Shown one piece after another: positions 35,472-45,358 of a DNA stretch of 60,455 nt. Position numbers and translations under genes: made by a program. Below the pieces are notes generated by a model that worked only from the letters and a program-made list of their open reading frames with translations, ran no database searches and had not been told where the DNA came from. Origin of the DNA: Acidimicrobiia bacterium (GTDB lineage: Bacteria > Actinomycetota > Acidimicrobiia > Acidimicrobiales > Aldehydirespiratoraceae); assembly GCA_022820805.1 (NCBI GenBank), contig JAJEEV010000003.1, positions 1 through 60,455 of the forward strand, written 5' to 3'. Every line of letters begins with the position of its first letter. The first letter of the stretch is position 1.

Positions 35472-36473
35472 GTGACCTCGGTGGGAATCGTCGGCGCGGG
35501 CCGGGCTGCCACCCTGCATGCCGAAGCCGTGCGGGCAGCCTCCGGTGTGACGCTGGCCGGTGTGAGCACCCGGTCGCCGGTGTCGCCCCGGGCTGCGGCC
35601 CTCGCCGGCGCGATGGACTGCAGGGTGCTGTCGCTGACCGAGCTCGCCGGCGCCTGCGACGTGGCGGTCATCGCCACTCCCCCGGCCGCCTGTGCCGAGG
35701 CGCTGACCGGGCTGGCTCCCTCGGGGCGCCTGCGGGCCGTGCTGGTCGAGTCGCCTCCGGCCACCACCGTCGCCGGCATCGCCGGGCTCGGCCGGACGCT
35801 GGCAGGCCGGCCGGTGATGGCCGCGGTGAACCTGCTGCACGCCCCGGCCGTCCGCCGGGTCCTGGAGACGGTCGCAACCATGGACCCGCACCACCTGGAG
35901 TTGAGGCTGGCCGTGCCTCACCCGGCACGGGGACGGGGCGCGGGCCGGGCCTTCGGGGGCGGGGTCACGGTCGATCCGGGGGCCGGGTTCTGGCCGGTGG
36001 TGCTGGCGGCGCTCGGCAACGCCGTGGAGTCCGTCGCCACGCTGCGTCACGGCACCGCCGACGGGCTGGACTGCGCGGCGGAAGTCCTGTTGCAGGCGGT
36101 CGGGGGCCGTCGCGCCCGGGTTGACCTGCGCTGGGGCGCCCCGGTGGCCGAAGCGGCTCTGGAGGCGGCCGACTCAGCCCACGTCGCCCGCGTCGACATG
36201 TGGCCGGCGCCGGCAGCGGAGATCGACGGCATTGCGGCCGGTCCGGCCTCGGGCTCCGGCCATCTGCTGGCCGCGCTCGGCTTCGTGGCCCAGATCGAGC
36301 GGCTGGCCCGGGTTGGCGAGGGCGAGGCCCGGCCGTGGCCCGACCTGGCCGTCGCCTCCTCCGCGCTGACCGTCGCGGCCGCCGCCTCACTCTCGATGCG
36401 GAGAGGCGGGGCTCCCGTGAGGGTCGCCGATGCGCCCCGCGGCGCGTCGCCGTTCGAGATCCTCGGGACTTGA
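35472..36473 (+). CDS. Gfo/Idh/MocA-like oxidoreductase
   Basis: A 333-aa protein with an N-terminal NAD(P)-binding Rossmann fold (VTSVGIVGAGRAATLHAEAVRAA; CDVAVIATPPAACAEAL) and an alpha/beta C-terminal domain. The EKP-type motif usual in the family is not evident (ESPPATT occupies that position), so activity is uncertain. GTG start at 35472 just before the Rossmann motif. It stands alone on the plus strand between minus-strand genes. Confidence 0.7.
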   Translation: MTSVGIVGAGRAATLHAEAVRAASGVTLAGVSTRSPVSPRAAALAGAMDCRVLSLTELAGACDVAVIATPPAACAEALTGLAPSGRLRAVLVESPPATTVAGIAGLGRTLAGRPVMAAVNLLHAPAVRRVLETVATMDPHHLELRLAVPHPARGRGAGRAFGGGVTVDPGAGFWPVVLAALGNAVESVATLRHGTADGLDCAAEVLLQAVGGRRARVDLRWGAPVAEAALEAADSAHVARVDMWPAPAAEIDGIAAGPASGSGHLLAALGFVAQIERLARVGEGEARPWPDLAVASSALTVAAAASLSMRRGGAPVRVADAPRGASPFEILGT

Positions 36474-36512
36474 ACCCGTTGAGGCCGAGCGGCTGGACGG
36501 GAGGGCGCGGCC

Positions 36513-37199
36513 CTAGGCGTCCCCGGTAGCAGGCGGGACTGCCCCGCTCGCGCTCCGCCGCTCGGCCAGGCGGTCCTTGCCGGCGTCGATGCCGGGGAGC
36601 TGCGGCTGGACCCCGGCCGTGCCCCGCCATTGGGTGAACCGGTCCATGACGAGCTGCTCCACCTCGCGCCAGTTGTGAGCCCTCGGCTCGTCGGCGTCAC
36701 GGTTGTAGGGCTGGTCGAAGACGATCACGTCGTTCCCGCCGGCCCGCAACGCCGCGATGTTGTGGGGCGCGTCGTCCACGTAGCAGTCGGCCTCCACCTC
36801 GGGCTTGTTCCCGAGGAAGCAGATGTCCCGGTACGGGATGCCCTCGGAGTCGAGCCACGCCACGGTGTCGGCGACCGCCTCGGCGTGACCCCAGTTGACG
36901 TAGAGGCGGTGGGTGATGACCCTGATCCACACACCCGCGTCGGAGAGACGCCACAGGGCCTCGGCCGCGCCCGCGATGGCGGGCAGGCTCGCCAGGAACC
37001 GTTCCTCGATGACCGCGGCGCCGTGGTACTGCTCGAACTCGCCGGGCTCGAGGCCCCACTCCCTGAAGTCGTAGGAACGCTCGTAGGGCAGCGAGGCCGC
37101 CTCGATGCCGCGCCGGGTCGCGACGAACTCGGCGAAGCCCGCGGTGTAGTCCGCGACGACGCCGTCGAGGTCGACGCCGAAGACGAACCGCGCCGTCAC
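36513..37199 (-). CDS. 5'(3')-deoxyribonucleotidase-like HAD phosphatase
   Basis: A 228-aa HAD-superfamily protein of the NT5C type: motif I FGVDLDGVVADY (nucleophile Asp10, acid/base Asp12), motif II RVITHRL, and motif III/IV CFLGNKPEVEADCYVDDAPHNIAAL. The set suggests a nucleotidase acting on (deoxy)nucleoside monophosphates; some family members have unrelated substrates. The C-terminal 40 residues are low-complexity. Confidence 0.8.
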   Translation of the reverse strand: MTARFVFGVDLDGVVADYTAGFAEFVATRRGIEAASLPYERSYDFREWGLEPGEFEQYHGAAVIEERFLASLPAIAGAAEALWRLSDAGVWIRVITHRLYVNWGHAEAVADTVAWLDSEGIPYRDICFLGNKPEVEADCYVDDAPHNIAALRAGGNDVIVFDQPYNRDADEPRAHNWREVEQLVMDRFTQWRGTAGVQPQLPGIDAGKDRLAERRSASGAVPPATGDA

Positions 37200-37273
37200 G
37201 GGTCTAGTTTTCTCGGTGGCCCGGCACCGCTCGTCCGACGCTGGCGCGCCGGCCGGCTCGAGCGCTCAGGAAG

Positions 37274-38188
37274 CTACGGCAACGCCGCGTCGAGTGCCTC
37301 CACCGACGGCGCGAAGTAGAACGAGCCCGACGCCGGCGTGGAGTAGTTCGTGATGGCATCGGGCTCCTGGCCGTTGATGCCGTACATCGCATCCATGCGC
37401 TCGCGCATCGGGGCCTGGGTCTTGCAGAAGCCCATGAAGTACAGGCCGACGGTGCCGTCGTGGAAGGCGTAGGGCGTGGAGCGCCGCACCATCTCGCCCC
37501 GCTTCGGGGTGGCCTCGTCGGCGGTGGCGCCCTCGCGAAGCTCAACATGGGACAGGTGCGAGGTCGGCACCTGGACGTCGAGCTTGACGGAGTCGGCCTT
37601 GGTCCGGCCGAAGGTGTTCTCCTCCTCCTCCAACGACAACGACGCCCAGTAGTCCATGTCGTGGACCCAGCGCTGGGCGATGCAGAACGAGCCGCCCGCG
37701 CCCGGCTCGCCGTCACCGATGATGGCCCGGTCGTGCTGGTCCTCGGGCTCCGGGTTGCCGGTGCCGTCGATGTGCCCGGTGAGGTCGAGGCTGTTCTTGT
37801 AGATGAACGTCGGCGTCTCGCGGGCCACCGCCATATGGCCGGCGACGGCGCGCCGGAACGTGTGCTGGACCTCCCAGATCAGGTCCTTCTCAGCGTCGTG
37901 GACCCAGATGAGCAGCTCCTCCTGGGTGCCCTTGGCCACCCGGGAGCCGTCGGGGGACGTGTAGCCCGGGTAGGGCTGGAAGTCGTCGCCGGTCTCGATG
38001 CCGAGGTCTGCGGCCAGCGTGGGACCCAGCAGGATGCACAGGTTCACGCCCTGGGCGGCTGCGTCGGCCCGGCAGTCGCTCAGCGCCTGGCGGATCACGT
38101 CGAGGTCGGCGCCGTCGACGCGGCTCATGTGGGTGTACCACTGGTACTTCTCCAGATCGGTGAGAATCGCCGCCTGCGGTGTTGCCAT
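37274..38188 (-). CDS. Dye-decolorizing (DyP-type) heme peroxidase
   Basis: A 304-aa DyP peroxidase with the GxxDG motif GHIDG (138-142, distal Asp141) followed by TGNPE, and a proximal heme His in VPTSHLSHVEL (His211 most likely). No twin-arginine signal is visible, so it is cytoplasmic or encapsulin cargo; no encapsulin gene or obvious targeting tail is present in the window. DyP enzymes use hydrogen peroxide to oxidise a wide range of donors. Confidence 0.9.
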   Translation of the reverse strand: MATPQAAILTDLEKYQWYTHMSRVDGADLDVIRQALSDCRADAAAQGVNLCILLGPTLAADLGIETGDDFQPYPGYTSPDGSRVAKGTQEELLIWVHDAEKDLIWEVQHTFRRAVAGHMAVARETPTFIYKNSLDLTGHIDGTGNPEPEDQHDRAIIGDGEPGAGGSFCIAQRWVHDMDYWASLSLEEEENTFGRTKADSVKLDVQVPTSHLSHVELREGATADEATPKRGEMVRRSTPYAFHDGTVGLYFMGFCKTQAPMRERMDAMYGINGQEPDAITNYSTPASGSFYFAPSVEALDAALP

Positions 38189-38319
38189 CGGTTGCGTTCC
38201 TTTCTCGTGTTCTTACGCCGGGCGTGGGCCGGCTGCGGACATCGCGTAGCACCCTAGACGAGCTTCGCGCCCGTTACGCAGCCGCGACCGCATCTTCTGC
38301 GTTCGGGGGCGTCCGGCCT

Positions 38320-38415
38320 CAGAGGCCGAGCGGGTTGGCGAGCGCATTGGCCCATACGGAGCGAGGCCGTGGCCCGAGCGGCCCGTGAGCGAAGCGAACG
38401 AGAGCGGGAAACACC
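38320..38415 (+). repeat. Dispersed intergenic repeat, copy C
   Basis: About 96 bp, CAGAGGCCGAGCGGGTTGGC to AGAGCGGGAAACACC, nearly the same as copy A. It occupies the gap between the DyP gene start and the end of the acyl-CoA synthetase gene. Similarity to copy A persists weakly to 38450. Confidence 0.87.
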
Positions 38416-38456
38416 CTCTCGTTGCGTGACTGGCTTGCACCTGCCCGCGCAGCCAC

Positions 38457-40013
38457 TCAGTAGTCGCGTAGTTCGCGGCGCAGGATCTTCCCGGATGCGC
38501 TCTTGGGGATGGCCCCTAGCACCTCGACCGCCCGCACCTGCTTGTAGGTGGCCAGGTGCTCGCCCACGTGGGACTGGAGATCCCCCAGGGTCGGGGCCTC
38601 GGCGCCCGGAGCCAGGGCGATGAAGGCCTTGGGCAGTTCCCCGGCCTCGTCGTCGGGCACGCCGATCACGGCGGCGTCGGCCACGGCCGGATGGGTGACC
38701 AGCACGGCCTCCAGCTCCGCGGGCGGCACCTGGAAGCCCTTGTACTTGATCAGCTCCTTGATGCGGTCGACTATGGAGACGTGGCCCTCGCTGTCGAGCA
38801 CGGCCACGTCGCCGGTGTGGAGCCATCCGTCGGCGTCGAGGGTCTTGGCGGTGGCGTCGGGGTTGTTCAGGTAGCCCTTCATCACCTGCGGGCCCCGCAC
38901 CAGCAACTCGCCGCGCCCGCCCACGTCGAGGTCGGAGCCCGTTCCGGGGTCGACGATCCGGATCTCGGTGTTGGAGATGGTCACGCCGCTGGTTCCCGGC
39001 CGGAACTGGCCCGCGGGCGTGCAGTGGCTGACGGGACTGAGCTCGGTCATCCCGTAGCCCTGCACCACCTCGCAGCCGACCCGGTCGGCGGCCGCCGCGG
39101 CCAGGTCGGCGCCCAAGGGGGCCGCGCCCGAGAAGATCTGCTTGAGCGACGAGAGGTCGAAGTCGTCCACCGCTGGATGCTTGGCCAGTCCCAGGACCAT
39201 GGGCGGCACGGCGAAGAAGCGGGTGATGCGCTGGCTCTGCACCAGCTCCAGTGCCCGCACCATGTCGAAGCGGGGCATGGTCACCACCCTCACACCGAAG
39301 GCGAGCAGCATGTTCATCAGCACCTGCATCCCGTAGATGTGGAAGAACGGCAGCACCGCGAGGGCCACCTCCCCCTCTGCGGGTATGAAGGTGTGCTCCA
39401 TCTGCGCGATGTTGGCCACGAGGTTGCGGTGGGTGAGCATCACGCCCTTGGGCAACCCGGTCGTGCCCGACGAGTACGGCAGCACCACCACATGCTCCGC
39501 GTAGTCGACGGGCACCTGGTCGATGGGCTCGCCGAACAGCGACGAGAACGGCGTCGCGCCGTCGGCGTCGCCCATCATCACGATCTCCTCGACGCCGGTG
39601 CCTTGTGCCGCGGCCCGGGCGGTGTCACCGAACATCGGGATGGTCACCAGCAGCGACGCGGCCGCGTCGGCCAGCTGGTGACTCACCTCCTCGGGCCGGT
39701 AGGTGGGGTTGATGGTGGTGACCGTCGCGCCGGCCAGGGCGATTCCGTGGAAGGCGATGGCGTACTCGGGGATGTTCGGCGCCAGGATGGCCACGGTGGT
39801 GCCCGGCCCGACGCCCCTCGCGCTCAGACCGCCGCCGAGGCTGCGCACCGCGCCGTGCAACTGGGCGAAGGTGTAGGACGAGGCGTCCCCGTCGGTGATG
39901 GCGACCTCGTCGGCGTGCTCGGCCGCCGACGCGAACACGCAGTCGGTGATGGACTGGTCGGGTATCGCAACATCGGGTAGCGGGCTGGTGTGGATGACGG
40001 TGCTCACGCTCAC
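38457..40013 (-). CDS. Acyl-CoA synthetase, 4-coumarate--CoA ligase-like
   Basis: An ANL-superfamily adenylate-forming ligase of 518 aa with the AMP-binding loop PYSSGTTGLPKGVMLTHRN, GYGMTELSPVSH, GWLHTGDVA and the C-terminal lysine in PKSASGKILRRELRDY. Overall layout matches 4-coumarate/fatty acid CoA ligases. The true acid substrate is unknown. Confidence 0.88.
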   Translation of the reverse strand: MSVSTVIHTSPLPDVAIPDQSITDCVFASAAEHADEVAITDGDASSYTFAQLHGAVRSLGGGLSARGVGPGTTVAILAPNIPEYAIAFHGIALAGATVTTINPTYRPEEVSHQLADAAASLLVTIPMFGDTARAAAQGTGVEEIVMMGDADGATPFSSLFGEPIDQVPVDYAEHVVVLPYSSGTTGLPKGVMLTHRNLVANIAQMEHTFIPAEGEVALAVLPFFHIYGMQVLMNMLLAFGVRVVTMPRFDMVRALELVQSQRITRFFAVPPMVLGLAKHPAVDDFDLSSLKQIFSGAAPLGADLAAAAADRVGCEVVQGYGMTELSPVSHCTPAGQFRPGTSGVTISNTEIRIVDPGTGSDLDVGGRGELLVRGPQVMKGYLNNPDATAKTLDADGWLHTGDVAVLDSEGHVSIVDRIKELIKYKGFQVPPAELEAVLVTHPAVADAAVIGVPDDEAGELPKAFIALAPGAEAPTLGDLQSHVGEHLATYKQVRAVEVLGAIPKSASGKILRRELRDY

Positions 40014-40110
40014 CTCCCAGAGGATCGACGGGACGCAGGACAGTGTGAGACTAGGGGGACCGTCGGCCGGGAGCGAGTTCGAGGCCGACCTCGGCTAGCC
40101 TCCATTTCTC

Positions 40111-41283
40111 GTGCGCCTAGGACTGCTGCGCGAATCCGCGCCTAGGGAGAATCGCGTGGCCCTCGTACCCGAAGGGGTCGAGACGCTCGTACAGCAAGGG
40201 TTCGATGTGGTGGTCGATCCTGGCGCCGGTTCGGCCGCGGGGATCGGCGACGACTCATACCGGGGCGCGGGCGCGACCGTCGCCCCGGCCTGCGAGGCCG
40301 AGATCGTGGTGTCGGTGCGCGACCTGCCGTCGAGCGGACCCGACAGCGGGCAGGCCGGTGGGGCTCCATCCGTGTTCGTCGGGCTGTTCGATCCTCTGTG
40401 GATGCCGCAGAGGGCCCAGCGGCACGCGGCCGAGGGAACGACCGCGTTCTCCCTGGATCTCGTGCCCCGCATCACCCGGGCCCAGACCATGGACGTGCTG
40501 TCATCGATGGGAACCATCGCGGGCTACGAGTCGGTCCTCCTCGCCGCGAGCCGGCTGCCGCAGATGTTCCCGCTGATGATGACCGCGGCCGGCACCCTGG
40601 CACCGGCGAGGGTCCTCGTGCTCGGCGCCGGCGTGGCCGGGCTTCAGGCCATCGCCACGTCGCGTCGCCTCGGCGCGGTGGTCGAGGGCTACGACGTGCG
40701 CCCTGCCGCCGTCGAGCAGATCCGCTCGATGGGGGCCCGTGCGGTGGAGCTCGACCTCACAGAGCCGGGAGCGGGCTCCGCCGGCACCGAGGACGCCGGC
40801 GGCTACGCCCGTGCCCAGAGCGACGACGTCGCCGACCGCCAGCAGGAGTTGCTCGCCCCCTACGTGGCCGCTTCCGATGTGGTCATCACCACCGCGGCCA
40901 TCCCCGGCCGGGCCTCGCCCCTGCTGCTCACCGCCGCCATGGTCGACGCCATGGGGCCCGGCTCGGTCGTCATCGATCTGGCCTCGGAGCGGGGCGGCAA
41001 CTGCGCCGTGTCGGAGTCGGACACCGAAGTCGATCGCAGCGGCGTGACCGTGCTGGCGCCCACCGACCTGGTGTCGCGGTGTGCTCGTCACGCCAGCCAG
41101 ATGTTCTCGCGCAACCTCGTCGCCTTCCTGGGCCATCTCGCTCCCGGTGGCGACGTCGAGGTCCGCGCCGACGACGAGATTGTCGCCGCCATGCTCGTCG
41201 CACGCGACGGCGACGTGGTCAACCCGGGGGTGGCTGCCGCGCTCGGCGGGAGCGCTGCCCCTCACGAAGCGGCGGAGGGCTAG
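40111..41283 (+). CDS. pntAA: NAD(P) transhydrogenase subunit alpha 1
   Basis: NAD(H)-binding domain I of proton-translocating transhydrogenase, which couples hydride transfer from NADH to NADP to proton flow. The 390 residues have an N-terminal ESAPRENRVALVPEGVETL, VLGAGVAGLQAIATSRRLGAVVEGYDVR and SQMFSRNLVAFLGHL. GTG start at 40111. It forms a three-gene operon with pntAB and pntB, the split arrangement typical of actinobacteria. Confidence 0.93.
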   Translation: MRLGLLRESAPRENRVALVPEGVETLVQQGFDVVVDPGAGSAAGIGDDSYRGAGATVAPACEAEIVVSVRDLPSSGPDSGQAGGAPSVFVGLFDPLWMPQRAQRHAAEGTTAFSLDLVPRITRAQTMDVLSSMGTIAGYESVLLAASRLPQMFPLMMTAAGTLAPARVLVLGAGVAGLQAIATSRRLGAVVEGYDVRPAAVEQIRSMGARAVELDLTEPGAGSAGTEDAGGYARAQSDDVADRQQELLAPYVAASDVVITTAAIPGRASPLLLTAAMVDAMGPGSVVIDLASERGGNCAVSESDTEVDRSGVTVLAPTDLVSRCARHASQMFSRNLVAFLGHLAPGGDVEVRADDEIVAAMLVARDGDVVNPGVAAALGGSAAPHEAAEG

Positions 41284-41286
41284 CCG

Positions 41287-41619
41287 ATGGATCTTCTCGT
41301 GGCGGTCACGCTGTTCGTCATGGCCGTCTTCCTTGGGATCGAGCTGATCACCAAGGTGCCCCCGACGCTGCACACGCCCCTCATGTCGGGATCGAACGCC
41401 ATCAGCGGCATCACGATAGTGGGCGCGCTGGTGGCTGCCGGCGCCGATCACCGCGCCTTCACCACCGTGCTCGGCTTCGCGGCGGTCACGCTGGCGATGA
41501 TCAACGTGGTGGGCGGCTTCCTGGTGACCCACCGGATGCTGGGCATGTTCGGCCCCAAGCGACGCCGCGAGGCGTCGGCCCGGGAGGCCCCGTCGGCCGA
41601 GGACGCCGGGAGCCAGTGA
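41287..41619 (+). CDS. pntAB: NAD(P) transhydrogenase subunit alpha 2
   Basis: Membrane domain II part of 110 aa with three membrane helices and the block LGIELITKVPPTLHTPLMSGSNAISGITIVGAL, diagnostic for PntAB. It starts 3 nt after pntAA, and its TGA shares one base with the ATG of pntB. Confidence 0.93.
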   Translation: MDLLVAVTLFVMAVFLGIELITKVPPTLHTPLMSGSNAISGITIVGALVAAGADHRAFTTVLGFAAVTLAMINVVGGFLVTHRMLGMFGPKRRREASAREAPSAEDAGSQ

Positions 41620-42995
41620 TGGACGACTGGACCACGCTGGGCTACCTGGCCGCGGCCGTCCTGTTCATTCTCGGCCTGAAGCGGCTGAGCCGGCCCCGAA
41701 CCGCGGTGCGGGGCAACCAGCTCGGCGCGGCCGGGATGCTCATCGCGGTGGTGGTGACCCTCACCGACAACGCCATCTTGAGCTTCGAGTGGATCGCGGG
41801 CGGGCTGATCCTGGGCGCCGCGGTGGGAGCGCTTCTGGCTGTGCGCGTGCGCATGACCGCCATGCCCGAGCTGGTCGCGCTGTTCAACGGCTTCGGGGGC
41901 GGCGCGTCGGTGCTCGTCGCGGCGGCGTCCTACATCGAGGCCGTCGACCTGGCCACCGACTCGTCCCGCCTGTCGGCCGCGGCCGCACTCGCCTCCCTGA
42001 TCGGCGCGCTGACGTTCACCGGCAGCCTCATCGCCTTCGGAAAGCTCCAGGAGACGCTGCGCTGGTCGGGCTTCGGCGGGATGCGGATCGTGAGCGGTGC
42101 CGGCGCGGGAGCTGCGGTCGTGTTCGGGATCCTGATGGTGGTCGACGCCGGCAACGTGCTGTGGGTGTGGCTGCTGGTGGCGGTCGGGGCCCTGCTGGGG
42201 ATCCTGGTGGTGTCGCCCATCGGCGGCGCCGACATGCCGGTGGTGATCGCGCTGCTGAACTCGCTGTCGGGCATGGCCGCGGTGGCGGCCGGCTTCGTGC
42301 TCGACAACTCCCTTCTCATCATCGCGGGCTCGCTGGTGGGGGCCAGCGGGCTGATCCTCACCCAGATCATGTGCGTCGCCATGAACCGCTCGCTGCTGGC
42401 GGTGATGTTCAGCCCGGCACCGTCGGGCGCGGGCGGCCCCAGCGCCGACGACGTCTACGCGGGCAAGGTCCGCTCCACGTCCGCCGACGACGTGGCCATG
42501 CTGCTGGAGTCCGCTGAGCGGGTCGCCATCGTCCCCGGGTACGGGCTGGCGGTGGCCCAGGCCCAGCACGCGGTGCGGGACCTGGCCCGGCGGCTGGAGG
42601 ATCGCGGCACCGAGGTGGTGTTCGGCATCCACCCGGTGGCCGGCCGGATGCCGGGCCACATGAACGTGCTGCTGGCCGAGGCCGAGATCAGCTACGAGAA
42701 GCTGGTGGGGATGGACGACATCAACCCCACCTTCGAGCAGACCGACGTGACCATCGTGCTGGGCGCCAACGACGTGGTGAACCCGATCGCGCGGACCGAC
42801 CCGTCGAGCCCGATCGCGGGAATGCCGATCCTCGACGTGGACAGGAGCGGCGTTGTGGTGGTCATCAAGCGCAGCCTCAGCCCCGGCTTCGCGGGGATCC
42901 CCAATCCGCTGTTCGCGGCAGAGAACTCGCTGATGCTCTTCGGCGACGGGCGCGAGGCCGTCGTCGACATCAACAAGTCGCTGCAGCAGATCTGA
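41619..42995 (+). CDS. pntB: NAD(P) transhydrogenase subunit beta
   Basis: A 458-aa subunit combining about eight membrane helices (residues 1-270) with NADP(H)-binding domain III (YAGKVRSTSADDVAMLLESA, VPGYGLAVAQAQHAV, GIHPVAGRMPGHMNVLLAEA, VLGANDVVNP, GFAGIPNPLF). All hallmarks are intact. Last gene of the pnt operon, converging on trpB2. Confidence 0.95.
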   Translation: MDDWTTLGYLAAAVLFILGLKRLSRPRTAVRGNQLGAAGMLIAVVVTLTDNAILSFEWIAGGLILGAAVGALLAVRVRMTAMPELVALFNGFGGGASVLVAAASYIEAVDLATDSSRLSAAAALASLIGALTFTGSLIAFGKLQETLRWSGFGGMRIVSGAGAGAAVVFGILMVVDAGNVLWVWLLVAVGALLGILVVSPIGGADMPVVIALLNSLSGMAAVAAGFVLDNSLLIIAGSLVGASGLILTQIMCVAMNRSLLAVMFSPAPSGAGGPSADDVYAGKVRSTSADDVAMLLESAERVAIVPGYGLAVAQAQHAVRDLARRLEDRGTEVVFGIHPVAGRMPGHMNVLLAEAEISYEKLVGMDDINPTFEQTDVTIVLGANDVVNPIARTDPSSPIAGMPILDVDRSGVVVVIKRSLSPGFAGIPNPLFAAENSLMLFGDGREAVVDINKSLQQI

Positions 42996-43050
42996 TCACA
43001 GCCGGGCGCGCCGGCCCGCGGCGCCGCTGCAGCCGGGTGCGCCGGTGTGC

Positions 43051-44415
43051 TCAGGCCAGGGCGGGAACGGCCTGTATCGACTCGGCGAGGGCCTCGTCGG
43101 AGAGGTCGAAGTCGGCCAGGGCGCCGGCGATGTAGTCCTCGTACGCCGCGAGGTCGAGGTGGCCGTGGCCGCAGAGGGCGGTGAGGATGGTCTTGGACTC
43201 TCCCGACTCCTTGCAGGCCAGCGCCTCGCGGATGGCGGCGGCGAGGGCGTGGGTGGGCTCGGGGGCAGGCACGATCCCCTCGGTGCGGGCGAACTGCAGC
43301 GCAGCCGCGAAGCACTCGGTCTGGCCGATCGCCACCGCCTCGGTGAGGCCCAGTTCGTAGACGTGGGAGATCAGCGGTGACATCCCGTGGTAGCGCAGCC
43401 CGCCCGCGTGGATCGGCTCGGGGATGAACCCGTGGCCCAGGGTGTGCATCTTGAGCAGCGGCGTGGTGCAGGCCGAGTCGCCGAAGTCGTAGCGGTACTC
43501 GCCCCTGGTCAGCGACGGGCACGAGGCCGGCTCCACGCAGCGGATGATCGGGGCCATGTTGCCGGCCAGCTTCTCGCGCAGGAACGGCAGGGCCAGGCCG
43601 CCGAAGTTGGATCCGCCGCCGGTGCAGCCCACCAGCAGGTCGGGGGTCTCCCCCACCATGGCCAGCTGGCGCAGGGCCTCCTCGCCGATGATGGTCTGGT
43701 GCAGGATCACATGGTTGAGCACGCTGCCCAGCGAGTACCGGATCGCGGGGTCGGCGGCGGCCACCGCGATGGCCTCGGAGATGGCGATGCCCAGCGAGCC
43801 CGGATGGTCGGGGTCCTCAGCCAGCAGGCTTCGGCCGTACTCGGTCACCTCCGATGGGCTGGGATGAACCGTGGCCCCCCACACCTCCATCATCGTCTTG
43901 CGGTAGGGCTTCTGGCGGTAGGAGGCCGCCACCTGCCAGACCTCGCACTCCATCTCGTACTGGGCGCAGGCGAAGGCCAGCGCGCTGCCCCACTGGCCCG
44001 CCCCGGTCTCGGTGGTGAGCTTGCTCACCCCCTCGACGTGGTTGTAGTACGCCTGGGGGACGGCCGTGTTGGGCTTGTGGGAGCCGGCCGGGCTCACCCC
44101 CTCGTACTTGTAGAAGATCTTGGCCGGGGTGTCGAGGGCCTTCTCGAGACGGCGGGCCCTGAACAGCGGGCTGGGACGCCACAGGCGGAGCACGTCGATG
44201 ACGCCGCCGGGTATGTCGATGAAGGAGTCGCCGGACACCTCCTGCAGGATCAGCCCCATGGGGAACAGCGGAGCCAGGTCGTCGGGCCCGGCCGGCTCCA
44301 GGGTGCCGGGGTGCAGCGGCGGGGGCGGGGGCGCGGGGAGGTCGGGAATCACGTTGTACCACTGGGTGGGCATCTCGGATTCCGGAAGCGTCACGCGGTA
44401 GTAGTCGTCGGCCAT
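43051..44415 (-). CDS. trpB2: TrpB2-type tryptophan synthase beta subunit-like protein
   Basis: A 454-aa fold-type II PLP enzyme. The PLP lysine lies in [13 protein letters not shown]; the glycine loop [10 protein letters not shown] holds the phosphate. The long N-terminal segment ([23 protein letters not shown]) and overall length are characteristic of the TrpB2 group, which does not pair with TrpA and may make tryptophan from indole or act as a serine deaminase. It is not adjacent to trpA. Confidence 0.88.
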   Translation of the reverse strand: MADDYYRVTLPESEMPTQWYNVIPDLPAPPPPPLHPGTLEPAGPDDLAPLFPMGLILQEVSGDSFIDIPGGVIDVLRLWRPSPLFRARRLEKALDTPAKIFYKYEGVSPAGSHKPNTAVPQAYYNHVEGVSKLTTETGAGQWGSALAFACAQYEMECEVWQVAASYRQKPYRKTMMEVWGATVHPSPSEVTEYGRSLLAEDPDHPGSLGIAISEAIAVAAADPAIRYSLGSVLNHVILHQTIIGEEALRQLAMVGETPDLLVGCTGGGSNFGGLALPFLREKLAGNMAPIIRCVEPASCPSLTRGEYRYDFGDSACTTPLLKMHTLGHGFIPEPIHAGGLRYHGMSPLISHVYELGLTEAVAIGQTECFAAALQFARTEGIVPAPEPTHALAAAIREALACKESGESKTILTALCGHGHLDLAAYEDYIAGALADFDLSDEALAESIQAVPALA

Positions 44416-44509
44416 CGCCAGAGTCCTTTCCTTCAGAGTCCGTTTCCTCGGCCCCGGTTGTGGGCGCTGAACAATAGCGCCGCTCGGTCTCGGGCCGCCC
44501 GCCGGAGGG

Positions 44510-45274
44510 TCAGCCAGACGAGCCGAAGTCGGCTTCGCGTCCCTCCGCGAATGCGTTGCGGGCCTCGGCGGAGTCGCCCGTGAGGTATGCCTCGAAGGTG
44601 AAGCCCTGCTCCCAGCGGTACTTGTCCTCGAGGCTGCCGTCCTCCACGCCGTTCAACGATCTCTTGGCGATGCGGATCATCTCGGGCGACTTGGCGGTGA
44701 TCCGCTCGGCGATCTGGCGGGCCGTGGCCCTCAGGTCTGCCCGCTGAACCACCTGTTCGACCGCGCCCAGCCGGTAGGCCTCGGCCGCGTCGATCGACTC
44801 TCCCGTGAAGTACATGTAGCGGACCTTCTGCACGCTGAACATGCGCTGGAGGTGCGCGCCCATGCCCATGCCGCCCCTGTCGATCTCGGGCACGCCGAAG
44901 TAGGCGTCGTCGGCGGCCACCACGATGTCGGCCGAGCCCGCGATCCCGATGCCACCGCCGAGCACGTAGCCGTGAACCGCCGCGATGACGGGCTTCGGGT
45001 TGAGGTGGATGGCGGCGAACGTGTCGTAGTTCGCCCGGTTGGCGGGAACGATGAGGTTCGGGTCGGCGGCGACCTCCTTGATGTCGAGACCGGCGAAGAA
45101 GCCCTTGCCGACTGCCGCGACAATGATCACCCTCACGTCGTCGCGCCGCCCCAGCGCCTCGATCTCGGTCGCCAGCGCGAACTGGGCGTCCACCCCGAAC
45201 GCGTTGACCGGCGGGTTGCACAGCTCCAACTCGGCGATGCCGTCGGCAACCTCGACCCGGTACGGCTTGGACAC
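44510..45274 (-). CDS. Enoyl-CoA hydratase/isomerase family protein
   Basis: A 254-aa crotonase-fold protein with oxyanion-hole segments [13 protein letters not shown] and [20 protein letters not shown], and [17 protein letters not shown]. The spacing and residues leave the precise reaction open (hydratase, isomerase or dehalogenase). GTG start at 45274. A single gene, apparently unconnected to the export operon that ends 85 bp away on the same strand. Confidence 0.85.
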   Translation of the reverse strand: MSKPYRVEVADGIAELELCNPPVNAFGVDAQFALATEIEALGRRDDVRVIIVAAVGKGFFAGLDIKEVAADPNLIVPANRANYDTFAAIHLNPKPVIAAVHGYVLGGGIGIAGSADIVVAADDAYFGVPEIDRGGMGMGAHLQRMFSVQKVRYMYFTGESIDAAEAYRLGAVEQVVQRADLRATARQIAERITAKSPEMIRIAKRSLNGVEDGSLEDKYRWEQGFTFEAYLTGDSAEARNAFAEGREADFGSSG

Positions 45275-45328
45275 AGTCGCTCACCTCGGTTCGCTGGCGT
45301 ACAGGGAGGCTATCCGGGGTGTCCCAAG

Positions 45329-45346
45329 CGGCGGTTCCGGCCGCCG
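45329..45346 (-). terminator. Possible terminator of the RiPP export operon
   Basis: CGGCGG (45329-45334) and CCGCCG (45341-45346) form a perfect stem with a 6-nt loop starting 12 nt downstream of the exporter stop on the minus strand. No T run follows. Confidence 0.3.
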
Positions 45347-45358
45347 TCAGAGCGCCGG

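Noticed and set aside
36476..36500. Further copies of the dispersed repeat (also near 35307)
   Set aside because: Only a GAGGCCGAG[C/T]GG-type stretch of about 11-12 bases matches, with no core; may be remnants but not supportable.
42996..43050. Bidirectional terminator between pntB and trpB2
   Set aside because: GCCGG/CCGGC stems and a repeated CAGCCGGG[C/T]GCGCCGG are present, but such short GC stems are common by chance here and there is no T run.
45275..45358. Second attachment site matching the tRNA-Val 3' end
   Set aside because: I looked for the tRNA 3' sequence at the far side of the RiPP locus and found no match beyond a few bases, so no att pair is claimed.
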